Shown here one piece after another: positions 1-8,262 of a DNA stretch of 35,866 nucleotides (positions are counted from its first letter, which is position 1; every line of letters begins with the position of its first letter). The DNA lies in the NCBI GenBank assembly GCA_030037355.1, contig JASHRL010000104.1, forward strand, positions 1-35,866, read 5' to 3'. The position numbers and the translations under genes are program-made. This DNA comes from Candidatus Acidiferrales bacterium (GTDB lineage: Bacteria; Acidobacteriota; Terriglobia; Acidiferrales; UBA7541). The notes under the pieces were generated by a model. It searched no databases. It was not told the origin of the DNA and saw only the letters and a program-made list of their open reading frames with translations.

Positions 1-1
1 C

Positions 2-1294
2 GTAGCTTTCGGAATGATTCTTTCCGCTTTCGAGGAGAAATCGCGAATCGTCGAAGAAAATGGCGCGCGCGAGCACGCAGAAAACGCGTTGCTGACGCGA
101 TTTTCGCGGATTACTTCGCGGCTCTTGAGCGGCGCCGACCCAGCAACAGTCTGCAGCGAAATCGCCGGCGCGCTCACGGAAACAACAGAAGTAAGGCGAG
201 CCGCAGTGATCCTGGCGCAGGAAGACGGATCAGTGGTTCTTGCCGGGTCGAGCGGATTTTCGCCGGCGGATCAAGAGACATTGAAAAAGCTATCGGCAAA
301 TTGGAGTCCGGGCCGCGTCGGCGAACTCTGCGCAGCGGGGCAAAAAGTGGCGAACAATTCGTTCCGATTGCCGCCGAATGCCTCCATTACCAGCGACCGA
401 CAGAGCGCGGTGAATTCTTCCGGCGCTTCGGAGATTGTGGTCCCGCTTGTGACCAGGCGGGGAACGTGCCTGGGGTGGATCGTGCTGTTGCCTGTTCGCG
501 CTGACGGACTGAGTTCATCCGAAATCATGAAGGTGGAATTGTTCGCTGCGGACCTGGCCGTCACCATCGAAAATGCGCGTCTGCACCATCAGCTTGTGAG
601 GTCCGAGAAATTGGCAGCACTGGGACAGCTCGTCGCGGGCGTAGCGCACGAATTGAACAATCCGCTGACGGGGATCATTGGGTACTCGGAATTGCTGGCC
701 GAACAAGTGAAAGACGAAAACGCGTCGCGGAAAGTCGCCAAACTTGGGAATGAGGCGCGACGGATGCACCGAATCCTGAGCGGGCTACTGCGATTCGCGC
801 GCCAGAACAACTCGACCGAGCGAGCTTCCAATTTCGAAGCCATTTTGCGCGACGTTCTGCAACTGCGGGAATTTCACGTGCGCAAGCTGGGAATCGACGT
901 GCAGACGGAAATCGAAGCAATGCTGCCGCCGCTATCCATCGGCGAAGACGAATTGAAACAGATTCTGCTCAATTTACTGAACAACTCCTGCGACTCGCTC
1001 GAGGAAAGCCGCAGGAGGGTGATCCGCATTCACGCGAGCCGCCGCGACGGACGCATTATTTTTGGATTTGAGGACAGCGGCCCGGGGTTCCTGGATTTGA
1101 ATCGCGCGTTTGATCCCTTCTACACGACGAAGCCGGTGGGCAAAGGAACGGGGTTGGGATTAAGCATCTGTTACGGCATCGTGCGCGAGTGCGGAGGCGA
1201 TGTACATCTGGCCAATCGGCAGCCATACGGCGCAAGCGTGACGGTGGAAGTTCCTGTTGCGACCGGGCACGGAATGATTCACACCGCGAATTGA
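2..1294 (+). CDS. GAF-domain sensor histidine kinase, 5' truncated by window edge
   Basis: The reading frame is open to the window edge (codons from base 2), so the ATG at 14 is probably internal and an N-terminal, perhaps membrane, domain lies outside. Numbering from that ATG, residues about 30-190 look like a GAF sensor domain. A HisKA dimerisation domain follows with the H-box GVAHELNNPLTG, phospho-accepting His212. Then comes a HATPase_c domain with N-box LLNNSCDSL, G1 box DSGPGF (Asp354), F-box DPFYTT and G2 box GKGTGLGLSI. All catalytic boxes are intact, so an active kinase is expected. It would autophosphorylate and pass phosphate to a response regulator, but no receiver-domain protein is encoded within the window. 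The gene converges on mqnC. The stimulus is unknown. The family call is firm. Confidence 0.9.
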   Translation, partial: VAFGMILSAFEEKSRIVEENGAREHAENALLTRFSRITSRLLSGADPATVCSEIAGALTETTEVRRAAVILAQEDGSVVLAGSSGFSPADQETLKKLSANWSPGRVGELCAAGQKVANNSFRLPPNASITSDRQSAVNSSGASEIVVPLVTRRGTCLGWIVLLPVRADGLSSSEIMKVELFAADLAVTIENARLHHQLVRSEKLAALGQLVAGVAHELNNPLTGIIGYSELLAEQVKDENASRKVAKLGNEARRMHRILSGLLRFARQNNSTERASNFEAILRDVLQLREFHVRKLGIDVQTEIEAMLPPLSIGEDELKQILLNLLNNSCDSLEESRRRVIRIHASRRDGRIIFGFEDSGPGFLDLNRAFDPFYTTKPVGKGTGLGLSICYGIVRECGGDVHLANRQPYGASVTVEVPVATGHGMIHTAN

Positions 1295-1330
1295 AAATCG
1301 TTTTCCCGCCGGACAGAATCCACAGCAATT

Positions 1331-1380
1331 ATTCGCGAATCGAAGGCCTCGCAATCCATCGGCAACTGAGAGAATCAGTT
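1331..1380. other. Palindrome and small hairpin between convergent genes
   Basis: The gap between the kinase and mqnC holds a perfect 10-bp palindrome, ATTCGCGAAT, at 1331-1340. It also holds a perfect 6-bp stem AACTGA / TCAGTT with a GAGAA loop at 1364-1380, overlapping the mqnC stop codon. Neither is followed by a T-tract on either strand, so this is not a standard rho-independent terminator. It may be a weak structured 3' end or simply chance. Confidence 0.3.
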
Positions 1381-2413
1381 ATTTGAGATAGTAAGCGCGA
1401 TAAAGCGTGTCTCGCTGCGCGGGGATGAATCCTGCGTCAGAGATGACTCGGCGAAGCTCGGCTTCATTGGTGCGGTTGCGGACGCCCGCGGCGTAAACGA
1501 CGTTTTCTTCGATCAAGATGCTGCCCACATCGTCGGCGCCGAATTGCAGGCCGACCTGACAAACTTTAATTCCCGGCGTCAGCCAGCTCGACTGGATGTG
1601 ATCGATGTTGTCGAGATACAGGCGGCTGATGGCGAGCGTCTTTAAATATTCGACAGCCGTGGCCTCAGGGACTTTTTTGCCGAGCGGAGTGTTTTCCGGT
1701 GCGAACATCCAGGGAATAAATGCTGTGAAGCCGCCGGTATCTTCCTGAATCCGGCGAACGAGTTCGAAATGATTGACGCGATGGCGATATTCCTCGCCGC
1801 AGCCGAACATCATCGTGGCGGTGGTGCGCATGCCGAGCGAATGAGCTGTGCGATGGACGAGTTCCCATTCGTTGACGGAGCATTTGAGGCGCGAGATGCG
1901 CGAACGAATTTCGTCGTCGAGAATTTCCGCGCCACCGCCGGGAATGGAATCCAAGCCGGCGTCGGCAAGACGCGCGATGGTGTCGCGAACGGAAAGACCG
2001 GAGATTTCGGCGATGCAAGTGATTTCCGGCGCGGAGAAACAGTGCAGATGAATCTGCGGGTAGCGCCGCTTGATGGAACTGAGCAGATTCTCGAAATATT
2101 CGATGCGCAGGTCAGGATGCAAACCGCCCTGCATCAAAATGCCCGTGCCACCGAGCTCGATGGTTTCTTCGATTTTTCGGTAGATCTCTTCAAACGGGAG
2201 GATGTAGCCGTCCTTCGCGCCAAGCGGACGATAAAAGGCGCAGAACGAACAATACTCGGTGCAGAAATTCGTGTAGTTGATATTGCGGTCGATCTGATAC
2301 GTGGCGACGCGCGGGTCGTTCATTTTGCGGCGGACTTCGTTGGCAGCCATCCCGACGGCTACGAGGTCATCGGAGTTAAAAAGATCCAGCGCTTGTTGTT
2401 GAGTGATGCTCAT
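1379..2413 (-). CDS. mqnC: Cyclic dehypoxanthinyl futalosine synthase (radical SAM)
   Basis: MqnC cyclises dehypoxanthine futalosine in the futalosine route to menaquinone. It is a cytoplasmic radical-SAM enzyme. The 344-residue protein carries the 4Fe-4S motif CTEYCSFC (Cys51, Cys55, Cys58) and family stretches such as MQGGLHPD and SIPGGGAEIL. I chose the ATG at 2413 because the protein then begins MSITQQQALDLFNSDDL, as I recall for MqnC homologues. An in-frame GTG at 2446 overlaps the stop of the upstream MOSC gene by 4 bp (GTGA) and would add 11 residues. That start has no Shine-Dalgarno sequence but could be used by translational coupling. It is the last gene of the mqnA-MOSC-mqnC set. 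Longer upstream readings run inside the MOSC gene and are unlikely. Confidence 0.93.
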   Translation of the reverse strand: MSITQQQALDLFNSDDLVAVGMAANEVRRKMNDPRVATYQIDRNINYTNFCTEYCSFCAFYRPLGAKDGYILPFEEIYRKIEETIELGGTGILMQGGLHPDLRIEYFENLLSSIKRRYPQIHLHCFSAPEITCIAEISGLSVRDTIARLADAGLDSIPGGGAEILDDEIRSRISRLKCSVNEWELVHRTAHSLGMRTTATMMFGCGEEYRHRVNHFELVRRIQEDTGGFTAFIPWMFAPENTPLGKKVPEATAVEYLKTLAISRLYLDNIDHIQSSWLTPGIKVCQVGLQFGADDVGSILIEENVVYAAGVRNRTNEAELRRVISDAGFIPAQRDTLYRAYYLK

Positions 2414-2442
2414 ATATGAATCGCTTTCGTCTTCCCCCTGAA

Positions 2443-3195
2443 TCACGCTGCATAAACAGGATCGCCAACACGCACGATTCCTTCGCGCAAAACAGAGCCG
2501 TACACACCGAAGCAACTCGCGTGATTCCGCGCGACCACCTCGAGCACTTTCGGGTTCGCTTCCGCCGTCGCGGGGTCAAGATTGATAATAACGCAGCGCT
2601 GGTCATTTTTCACGACCATCACCACCAACTTTTCGCCGATGCGGAGCTTCGCGCCGACGGATTCATGCTCGTAGAAAGGATTTCGATTCTCCCAGCGAAC
2701 GTAAAAATTTGCGCGAAATCGGCGATGGTCCAGCGCAAAGCCAGCTTCTTCGGAAAGCTTCTCGATGCTGTCAAGACCGACCAGAGAAATGGGGCAGGCA
2801 TCATGCATCGCGCGCTCGGAAAAGCGCAGTTCGAGCGTGCGATCGAAGCGTTTTGCAAAATACGAAGTGAAGCCCGGGTCGTCCACGCAAAGCTTTTCGC
2901 CCTCCGGCGTGACGACCTCCGCGAGGAAATGCTTGAGCGAGGGGCGCTCCTGTTTTGGATCGGGAGGGGTGAGGAAGCGCGGCTGAAAGAGAATCATTTC
3001 GCGCGCCAGCCGGCCAGTCATCCACGGAAAATCTGCAGGACGCGTGGGATCGACGAAGGCATAAGCGCGGTCGCCGATGAGGCCCGAAAAAGTGACGAAA
3101 GCTTCCGCAACGTCTTCGCCGCGCATGCCCTTGAAGGGATAGCGGCGAAGAATTTCCAATGTCCCAAGCTTCGCGGGTGCTGCCTCGGAACCCAC
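2443..3195 (-). CDS. MOSC-domain protein, mARC/YcbX-like
   Basis: This 250-residue protein has an N-terminal beta-barrel region (MOSC_N, about residues 10-120) and a C-terminal MOSC domain. In the mARC family the MOSC domain binds molybdenum cofactor and reduces N-hydroxylated compounds. The key region resembles mARC: RFRANF near residue 160, then QRCVIINLDPATAE with Cys201 where mARC keeps its molybdenum-ligand cysteine, and a closing VRVGDPVY. I see no fused ferredoxin domain, unlike E. coli YcbX, so it would need a separate electron donor. The start is GTG at 3195, four bases after the mqnA stop. Its stop overlaps a possible mqnC GTG. The spacing suggests one transcript with the menaquinone genes. 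The substrate is unknown. Confidence 0.85.
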   Translation of the reverse strand: MGSEAAPAKLGTLEILRRYPFKGMRGEDVAEAFVTFSGLIGDRAYAFVDPTRPADFPWMTGRLAREMILFQPRFLTPPDPKQERPSLKHFLAEVVTPEGEKLCVDDPGFTSYFAKRFDRTLELRFSERAMHDACPISLVGLDSIEKLSEEAGFALDHRRFRANFYVRWENRNPFYEHESVGAKLRIGEKLVVMVVKNDQRCVIINLDPATAEANPKVLEVVARNHASCFGVYGSVLREGIVRVGDPVYAA

Positions 3196-3199
3196 AAAA

Positions 3200-4123
3200 T
3201 CAGGCTCCCTGACCGGCCGTGGACTGCGCGGGCACGCCGGCGGAAGCTGAAACGAATTCGAGAGGGCGCACGCGAGGAATCAAGCCAGCCGCGGCGCATT
3301 TCTCGTAGTACAAGCGGAGACCCTCGAGATTCGGCTCGTCAAGAGAGAAATCGATGTTGTCGCGAAGATAGACTTCGAGAGACTTGGGCGGCAAATCGAG
3401 CTTAACGGAGGCGGCTTCGGCGATGTCTTCAATATGGGCGAGGCCGAACTGCTTGGATGTCTGGAAATCGGCAACGATTTCGGGCGTGAGCTTGTCGTGG
3501 CGTCCAGCCCAGATGGCTAGGACGCACGGCTTGCCGGTCATCTCGCGCCACTGGTAGGCAACGTCGTAAACGAACAGAGCGGGATAGCCGGGGACGGGCA
3601 TATCCTCGGGATCGCCCTGGCAGCATGCGCCTTCGCGCGGCTTTTTCTCAGCGAGATAATCCAGCTTCACGGCGATGCGAAGCGCCGGATCGCCGATCAC
3701 GAGCGCGGCGTCGGCCTCCGCGAGCATGGCGGAAGGATCCGGCGCGGCGTTGATGAATTCCGGCTGAATGTGCCATTCGCCGGCGGCGAGCAGGCGGACA
3801 AGCGCAGCGGAACTGCGGGAACTTTTGTCCAGCGCGATGCGTTTAACCATTTCGATGGGTTTCTTCGAGACGACCAGGATGCTGCGCACCTCGCCTTTGG
3901 CAGCAATGGCCATCCCCGGCAGAGCGACGAGGTTCTCGATCCTTTGGTATTCGACGGCGGGGATGATGGCAACGTCGACCTCACCGGCGCGCAAGGCTTC
4001 CGCGCACTGGGATGGCACGGTGAACGAGAGATCGTATTTGCCCGCGAGGGAGCCTTCCGTGAAACCCCACACCAGTGGCGCGGTGTTCAGGTACTCCACA
4101 ATGGAGATTCGGAGTTTGCTCAT
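3200..4123 (-). CDS. mqnA: Chorismate dehydratase, menaquinone (futalosine pathway)
   Basis: MqnA removes water from chorismate to give 3-enolpyruvylbenzoate, the entry step of the futalosine pathway. It folds like a periplasmic binding protein but is cytoplasmic. The 307-residue product starts MSKLRISIVEYLNTAPL and contains SQCAEALRAGEVDVAIIPAVEYQ-type signatures and VIGDPAL, typical of MqnA/MqnD. The ATG at 4123 fits the family start. Reading further upstream adds 28 residues that cross a good -10 box (4157-4152), so the longer form is unlikely. It is the first gene of the minus-strand operon with the MOSC gene and mqnC. mqnB and mqnD are not in this window. Confidence 0.92.
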   Translation of the reverse strand: MSKLRISIVEYLNTAPLVWGFTEGSLAGKYDLSFTVPSQCAEALRAGEVDVAIIPAVEYQRIENLVALPGMAIAAKGEVRSILVVSKKPIEMVKRIALDKSSRSSAALVRLLAAGEWHIQPEFINAAPDPSAMLAEADAALVIGDPALRIAVKLDYLAEKKPREGACCQGDPEDMPVPGYPALFVYDVAYQWREMTGKPCVLAIWAGRHDKLTPEIVADFQTSKQFGLAHIEDIAEAASVKLDLPPKSLEVYLRDNIDFSLDEPNLEGLRLYYEKCAAAGLIPRVRPLEFVSASAGVPAQSTAGQGA

Positions 4124-4151
4124 GGGCACTTTGCGGAATGGGCGAACACCT

Positions 4152-4157
4152 AATATA
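4152..4157 (-). promoter_or_regulatory. Likely -10 box of the mqnA operon
   Basis: Read on the minus strand, this is TATATT preceded by TG one base upstream (TGCTATATT), an extended -10 element. Transcription would start near 4145, giving a leader of about 22 nt before the mqnA ATG. The -35 region is poor, as is common for extended -10 promoters. It lies back to back with the plus-strand promoter at 4178-4207. Confidence 0.45.
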
Positions 4158-4177
4158 GCACAAAGCGCGGATGCGGA

Positions 4178-4207
4178 TTGAAACCAGCAGGCGGGGCAGC
4201 ATATCAT
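4178..4207 (+). promoter_or_regulatory. Likely promoter for the amidohydrolase gene
   Basis: TTGAAA (4178-4183), an 18-bp spacer, then TATCAT (4202-4207). The predicted start of transcription is about 4214, immediately before the ATG of a 19-codon ORF at 4215. The leader to the amidohydrolase GTG would be about 80 nt and largely filled by two tiny ORFs. Confidence 0.45.
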
Positions 4208-4214
4208 GCCAGCA

Positions 4215-4274
4215 ATGAGTTCGGCCCCTCTTGAGACAGCTTACGGCAAGAAAACACAAGTAAGCATCCTATGA
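4215..4274 (+). CDS. Possible 19-codon upstream ORF (leader peptide)
   Basis: It encodes MSSAPLETAYGKKTQVSIL. An in-frame ATG at 4206 would add three residues but lies over the -10 box. The predicted transcription start falls at its ATG, so it could be read as a leaderless uORF. Its TGA overlaps the ATG of a second tiny ORF (ATGA at 4271-4274). No homology is claimed. It may be a chance ORF, but its position and junction match other tiny ORFs in this window. Confidence 0.25.
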   Translation: MSSAPLETAYGKKTQVSIL

Positions 4275-4297
4275 AGCGGTTGGGAAGGGTTCAGTGA
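4271..4297 (+). CDS. Possible 8-codon relay ORF before the amidohydrolase
   Basis: ATG at 4271 overlaps the stop of the preceding tiny ORF. Its own TGA (4295-4297) overlaps the amidohydrolase GTG start (GTGA at 4294-4297). The encoded peptide is MKRLGRVQ. A purine-rich GGGAAGGG run inside it (4282-4289) can also serve as ribosome binding site for the GTG. It would act in translation coupling rather than through its peptide, if it acts at all. Confidence 0.22.
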   Translation: MKRLGRVQ

Positions 4298-5559
4298 GAC
4301 ACACAGACCGGTATTTCGTCTTTTTGCTGATTGGCGTTGTGACTGTTCTCTCCATTGTAGTGAGCGAGAAGAGCTTCGCACGACCGCCGCAGATCGCGAG
4401 CGCAAATACGCCGATCGCACTCGAAGGCGAACGGATCTACGTCTCGCCGTTTGTGCTGCCCATCGAAAACGGCGTCATCTTGATTCGCGACGGGAAAATT
4501 GCGGCGGTCGGAGGACATGGAAAGGTCGACGTGCCGGAGGGAACCGGGGAGCTCGACTGCCGGGGGATGTATGTCCTGGCTGGATTTCAAAACAGCCATA
4601 TCCATTTCACGCAGCCGATGTGGAATGACGCGGCGAAGCTGCCCGCCGCGCAGCTGGCGCAACAGTTGGAAATGAATTTCACACGATATGGAGTTACGAC
4701 CGTGGTTGACACTGGTTCGTACCTACCCAATACGGAGGCGATTCGAAATCGAATCAACTCTGGCGAGGTCGCGGGGCCGCGGATTCTGACTTCGGGCTCG
4801 CCGCTCTATCCTCCGGATGGCGTTCCCTACTACCTGAAGAATTCCATGCCGGAAGCGATTTGGAAACAACTGGCACAGCCGAAGACGCCGGCTGAAGCGG
4901 TTCGCATCGTGGATGAGACCATCGATGGAGGCGCGGATATCATCAAGCTATTCACGGGATCGTGGGTAGCGAGAGGCCAGGTTGTAACCATGCCCCTCGA
5001 TGTGGCGGAGGCGGCTGTCAACGAGGCGCACAAGCGCGGCAAGCTGGTTTGGGCGCATCCTTCCAATGTGGCGGGTTTTCAAATCGCGTTGCAAGCCCAT
5101 GTGGACGTGCTGGCCCACGCCGTCGAGGATCTGCGAGGATGGAAGGCATCGTATCTGCGGCAAATGAAATCCGACGGCATGTGGATGATCCCTACGCTCG
5201 CTCTTTTTTCCAGAGACTCGAATATAGCGGATATCATGCAAGAGGTTGACGATTTCGCCGATTTGCATGGCCAAATTATTTTTGGCACGGACGCGGGATT
5301 TCTTCCAGACTTCAATCCGACGCAGGAATATCTCATCATGCAGCGAGCCGGGCTGACCTTCAACCAGATCCTGGATTCCCTGACGACTGCGCCGGCAAGG
5401 CGACTTAGCGAGTCGGCGACGCGCGGCCAGATTCGAGTAGGAATGGAAGCGGATTTGGTGGTCCTCGGAAAAGATCCGCAGCAAGATATTTCCAACCTCG
5501 CGGATGTTCTCTACACATTCCGTCAGGGCCGGATCGTCTATTCGCTTTCGAATCAGTAG
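4294..5559 (+). CDS. Membrane-anchored or exported metal-dependent amidohydrolase
   Basis: This 421-residue amidohydrolase-superfamily protein resembles imidazolonepropionase-like and prolidase-like hydrolases. It opens with a signal peptide or anchor (FVFLLIGVVTVLSIVV), so the catalytic part should lie outside the cytoplasm. Metal-site residues are visible: HIH at 102/104, Lys218 in DIIKLF (candidate carbamylated lysine), His255 in AHPSN, His275 in LAHAVED and Asp333 in FGTDAGF. The C-terminal segment GMEADLVVLGKDP is the usual return to the small beta domain. The start is GTG at 4294, with a purine-rich ribosome site 4-5 bases upstream; this start gives a complete signal sequence. The substrate cannot be told. 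A secreted metalloprotease gene follows, which loosely suggests a role in using external peptides or amides. Confidence 0.85.
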   Translation: MRHTDRYFVFLLIGVVTVLSIVVSEKSFARPPQIASANTPIALEGERIYVSPFVLPIENGVILIRDGKIAAVGGHGKVDVPEGTGELDCRGMYVLAGFQNSHIHFTQPMWNDAAKLPAAQLAQQLEMNFTRYGVTTVVDTGSYLPNTEAIRNRINSGEVAGPRILTSGSPLYPPDGVPYYLKNSMPEAIWKQLAQPKTPAEAVRIVDETIDGGADIIKLFTGSWVARGQVVTMPLDVAEAAVNEAHKRGKLVWAHPSNVAGFQIALQAHVDVLAHAVEDLRGWKASYLRQMKSDGMWMIPTLALFSRDSNIADIMQEVDDFADLHGQIIFGTDAGFLPDFNPTQEYLIMQRAGLTFNQILDSLTTAPARRLSESATRGQIRVGMEADLVVLGKDPQQDISNLADVLYTFRQGRIVYSLSNQ

Positions 5560-5623
5560 CAGCAAAATGTGCCCTAAAGCCTAAAACCAAATTTCTCCCC
5601 AAAGAAAACCAAGAGAAACGTTC

Positions 5624-5651
5624 TTCACCTGCGCGCCGATTCTGATATAAA
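5624..5651 (+). promoter_or_regulatory. Possible promoter of the metalloprotease gene
   Basis: TTCACC (5624-5629), a 16-bp spacer and TATAAA (5646-5651). Transcription would begin near 5658. The leader then carries a strong Shine-Dalgarno GGAGGA at 5675-5680, five bases before the ATG. The 5560-5620 stretch is A-rich and shows no clear terminator for the upstream gene. Confidence 0.35.
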
Positions 5652-5685
5652 GACGGGCGACCAATTGCTCGGACGGAGGAGATTC

Positions 5686-8142
5686 ATGAAACGCACTCTT
5701 ATCCTGTGTTCGCTATTTGCTTTGATTCTTGCGGTTCCCGCTGCATTTCGAACTTCGGCGCAAGAAAAGGCGTTGCCCAGCATCGAGGAAAAGACGGCTG
5801 GCATGGAAAAGATGCCGGGATTTTTTACGGACTACTGGGATGCGCGCACGGGAAAAATCTGGCTGCAAATTGACAAGTGGAATACACAGTTTCTCTATGT
5901 GGAATCGTTGCCTTACGGCGTCGGCTCGAACGACATCGGGCTCGACCGCGGCCAGCCCGGCGAAACACAGGTCGTTCATTTCGAGCGTAGCGGGCCGCGT
6001 GTATTGCTGATGGCCGAAAATGAGCGCTATAGGGCCGTGACTGAGGATCTGGTCCAGCAGGAAGCGGTGAAGCAGGCCTTCGCGCAATCGGCGCTCTGGG
6101 GATTCGACGTGGCGGCCGAGGACGGCGACACGGCGCTGGTGGACGCGACGTCATTTTTCCTGCACGACGCGCATAACGTCGCTCTGAAACTGCAGGCGAT
6201 GCACCAGGGCTCGTTTCATCTGGATCCGTCGCGTTGCGCGATCTATTTGCCGCGCACGAAGAGCTTTCCCGAAAACACAGACGTGGAGGCAACGCTGACT
6301 TTTGCGAGCGAGAATCCGGGCCGCTGGGTCGATGAAGTCACGCCGGACCCGACTGCGGTTACGGTTCACGAGCATTTTTCCTTTGTGCAGGCGCCTCCGC
6401 CGGGCTTTCATATGCGCGAATACGATCCGCGCTCGGGATTTTTTGCCATTCAGTATATGGATTTCGCAACGCCCGTGGACGAATCGATTCAAAAGCGATT
6501 TATCGTGCACTGGCGGCTGGAGAAGAAAGATCCCACGGCGGCGATGAGCGAACCCGTGAAGCCCATCGTTTATTACGTTGACCGCGCTGTGCCGGAACCG
6601 ATTCGCTCGGCGCTGATGGAGGGCGCAAGCTGGTGGAATCAAGCGTTTACCGCGGCAGGGTACATCAACGCATTTCAAGTGAAATTGCTTCCGGAAGGCG
6701 TGGATCCGATGGACGTGCGGTACAACGTGATTGAGTGGGTTCCGCGGAGAACGCGAGGGTGGTCGTACGGAAGCGCGATCGCCGATCCGCGGACGGGAGA
6801 AATCATCAACGGACACGTGAATCTGGATGCGCTGCGCATCCGGCAAGTGTTTTTGATCGCGCAGGGATTGCTCGACCCATTCGGAAACGATCCAGCGAAG
6901 TTGCGCGAAGCCAATGAAATGGCGCTGGCGAGGATTCGGCAACTGGCAGCGCACGAAACAGGGCACACGATCGGGCTGATGCACAATTTTGCGGCAAGCA
7001 TCGTGAATCGAAGTTCAGTGATGGATTATCCCGCGCCGCTCATCACGGTGGGGGCGGATGGCACGCCGGACGTGTCAAACGCGTATGCCACGGGGATTGG
7101 CGATTGGGATAAAGTCGCAATCGATTATGGCTATCGCGAATTTGCGAACGGAACGAAAGAAACGCAGGCGCTCAACAAGATCCTCGATGACGCCTTTTCG
7201 CATGGGCAGATTTATCTGACCGATCAGGATGCGCGGCCGCTCGGTTCGGCGAGTCCTGTGGCGCACTTGTGGGACGTGGGGAGCAATGACCTCGATGGAT
7301 TGAAGCAGGTGATGGCCGTTCGCGCGGCTGCGTTGAAGAATTTCTCGGAGAGCGCGATTCCCGAGAACGCGCCGATGGCGACGCTCGAAGATGTGCTCGT
7401 TCCGATTTATCTTTATCATCGTTATCAGGTCACGGCGGTGACGAAGATGATTGGCGGGCTCAACTATTCATTCAATGTCCGAGGAGGCGCCGAGAAAAAT
7501 GCTGAAATTGTGCCCGCCGCGGAGCAGCGCGAAGCGATTCACGCCGTGCTCGACACGTTGCAGCCGGATGTGCTGGCGCTGCCCGAGCGGATATTGAAGC
7601 TGATTCCGCCGCGGCCGCCCGAATTTCCGGACACTCAGGAGAATTTCGCGCGGCGCACTTCGCCAGCGTTCGATTCGCTGGCGCCAGCCGAAGCGGCGGC
7701 GGAAATCACCGCGAGCCTGCTGCTCGAGCCGAATCGCGATGAACGCATGGTTGAGTATCATGCGCGCGCTGCCAATTATCCCGGGTTTGCGGAGCTGGTG
7801 GATGATTTGCTGGCGGCGACATGGAAAGCCAAACCGACGGCGGGATACGACGGCGCGATTCAGCAAACCGTCGATGCAGTCATGCTTGAACACTTGATGG
7901 AGCTAGCCAGTGATGAGAAAGCCGCCGCAGAAACGAGGGCGATTGCGTCGCTGAAGCTCGATCAACTGAAGGAGTGGATTACGACTCAAGCCAAAACAAC
8001 GACGGATGAGAGCCGGCGCGCGGAATTGTTCTTCGCGGAGCAGGAGATCGACCATTTCGAAAAGAACCCAACCGGCGTGCATCTGACGATCCCTGCGCCG
8101 CCTCCAGCGGGAGATCCGATCGGCGACGACGACTGGCAATAG
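5686..8142 (+). CDS. Secreted zinc-dependent metalloprotease (DUF5117/DUF4953 type)
   Basis: This 818-residue exported protein has signal peptide MKRTLILCSLFALILAVPA, with a likely cut after RTSA. The N-terminal half matches the region called DUF5117 in large zinc metalloproteases known mainly from Bacteroidota and Acidobacteriota. The catalytic motif is HETGHTIGLMH (residues 423-433), the HExxHxxGxxH zinc site of metzincins. It is followed by a Met-turn-like SVMDY. The remaining ~370 residues form the domain usual for this family. The ATG at 5686 was chosen over the TTG at 5665 because GGAGGA sits five bases upstream and the signal peptide then starts cleanly. All zinc ligands are present, so an active protease is expected. 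The natural substrate is unknown. Confidence 0.9.
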   Translation: MKRTLILCSLFALILAVPAAFRTSAQEKALPSIEEKTAGMEKMPGFFTDYWDARTGKIWLQIDKWNTQFLYVESLPYGVGSNDIGLDRGQPGETQVVHFERSGPRVLLMAENERYRAVTEDLVQQEAVKQAFAQSALWGFDVAAEDGDTALVDATSFFLHDAHNVALKLQAMHQGSFHLDPSRCAIYLPRTKSFPENTDVEATLTFASENPGRWVDEVTPDPTAVTVHEHFSFVQAPPPGFHMREYDPRSGFFAIQYMDFATPVDESIQKRFIVHWRLEKKDPTAAMSEPVKPIVYYVDRAVPEPIRSALMEGASWWNQAFTAAGYINAFQVKLLPEGVDPMDVRYNVIEWVPRRTRGWSYGSAIADPRTGEIINGHVNLDALRIRQVFLIAQGLLDPFGNDPAKLREANEMALARIRQLAAHETGHTIGLMHNFAASIVNRSSVMDYPAPLITVGADGTPDVSNAYATGIGDWDKVAIDYGYREFANGTKETQALNKILDDAFSHGQIYLTDQDARPLGSASPVAHLWDVGSNDLDGLKQVMAVRAAALKNFSESAIPENAPMATLEDVLVPIYLYHRYQVTAVTKMIGGLNYSFNVRGGAEKNAEIVPAAEQREAIHAVLDTLQPDVLALPERILKLIPPRPPEFPDTQENFARRTSPAFDSLAPAEAAAEITASLLLEPNRDERMVEYHARAANYPGFAELVDDLLAATWKAKPTAGYDGAIQQTVDAVMLEHLMELASDEKAAAETRAIASLKLDQLKEWITTQAKTTTDESRRAELFFAEQEIDHFEKNPTGVHLTIPAPPPAGDPIGDDDWQ

Positions 8143-8188
8143 GTTTATGAGCTAACCGCGTGCCCGCGTATCCGTGAATGGATCGAAC

Positions 8189-8225
8189 AGCCGGTTTCGT
8201 CCCGGCTTGCGTCTGAAACAGACGC
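8189..8225. other. Tandem hairpins downstream of the metalloprotease gene
   Basis: Two adjacent perfect stems are seen. The first is AGCCGG / CCGGCT with a 7-nt loop (8189-8207). The second is GCGTCTG / CAGACGC with an AAA loop (8209-8225). No T-tract follows either one. They could form an mRNA 3'-end barrier or weak terminator before the dprA promoter, or a REP-like element. Confidence 0.45.
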
Positions 8226-8262
8226 GAGCGGCGGCTTATAACCACTTAGCACATCATCATCC

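Noticed and set aside
1769-2419. 216-codon plus-strand ORF opposite mqnC
   Set aside because: It is the antisense shadow of a well-matched mqnC; the encoded sequence shows no family features.
2416-3405. 329-codon plus-strand ORF opposite the MOSC gene and mqnA
   Set aside because: Low-quality, Arg-rich translation antisense to two recognisable genes; no ribosome site.
4124-4207. 28-residue N-terminal extension of MqnA
   Set aside because: It crosses the predicted -10 box of the operon, and the family start is at MSKLRISIVEYLN.
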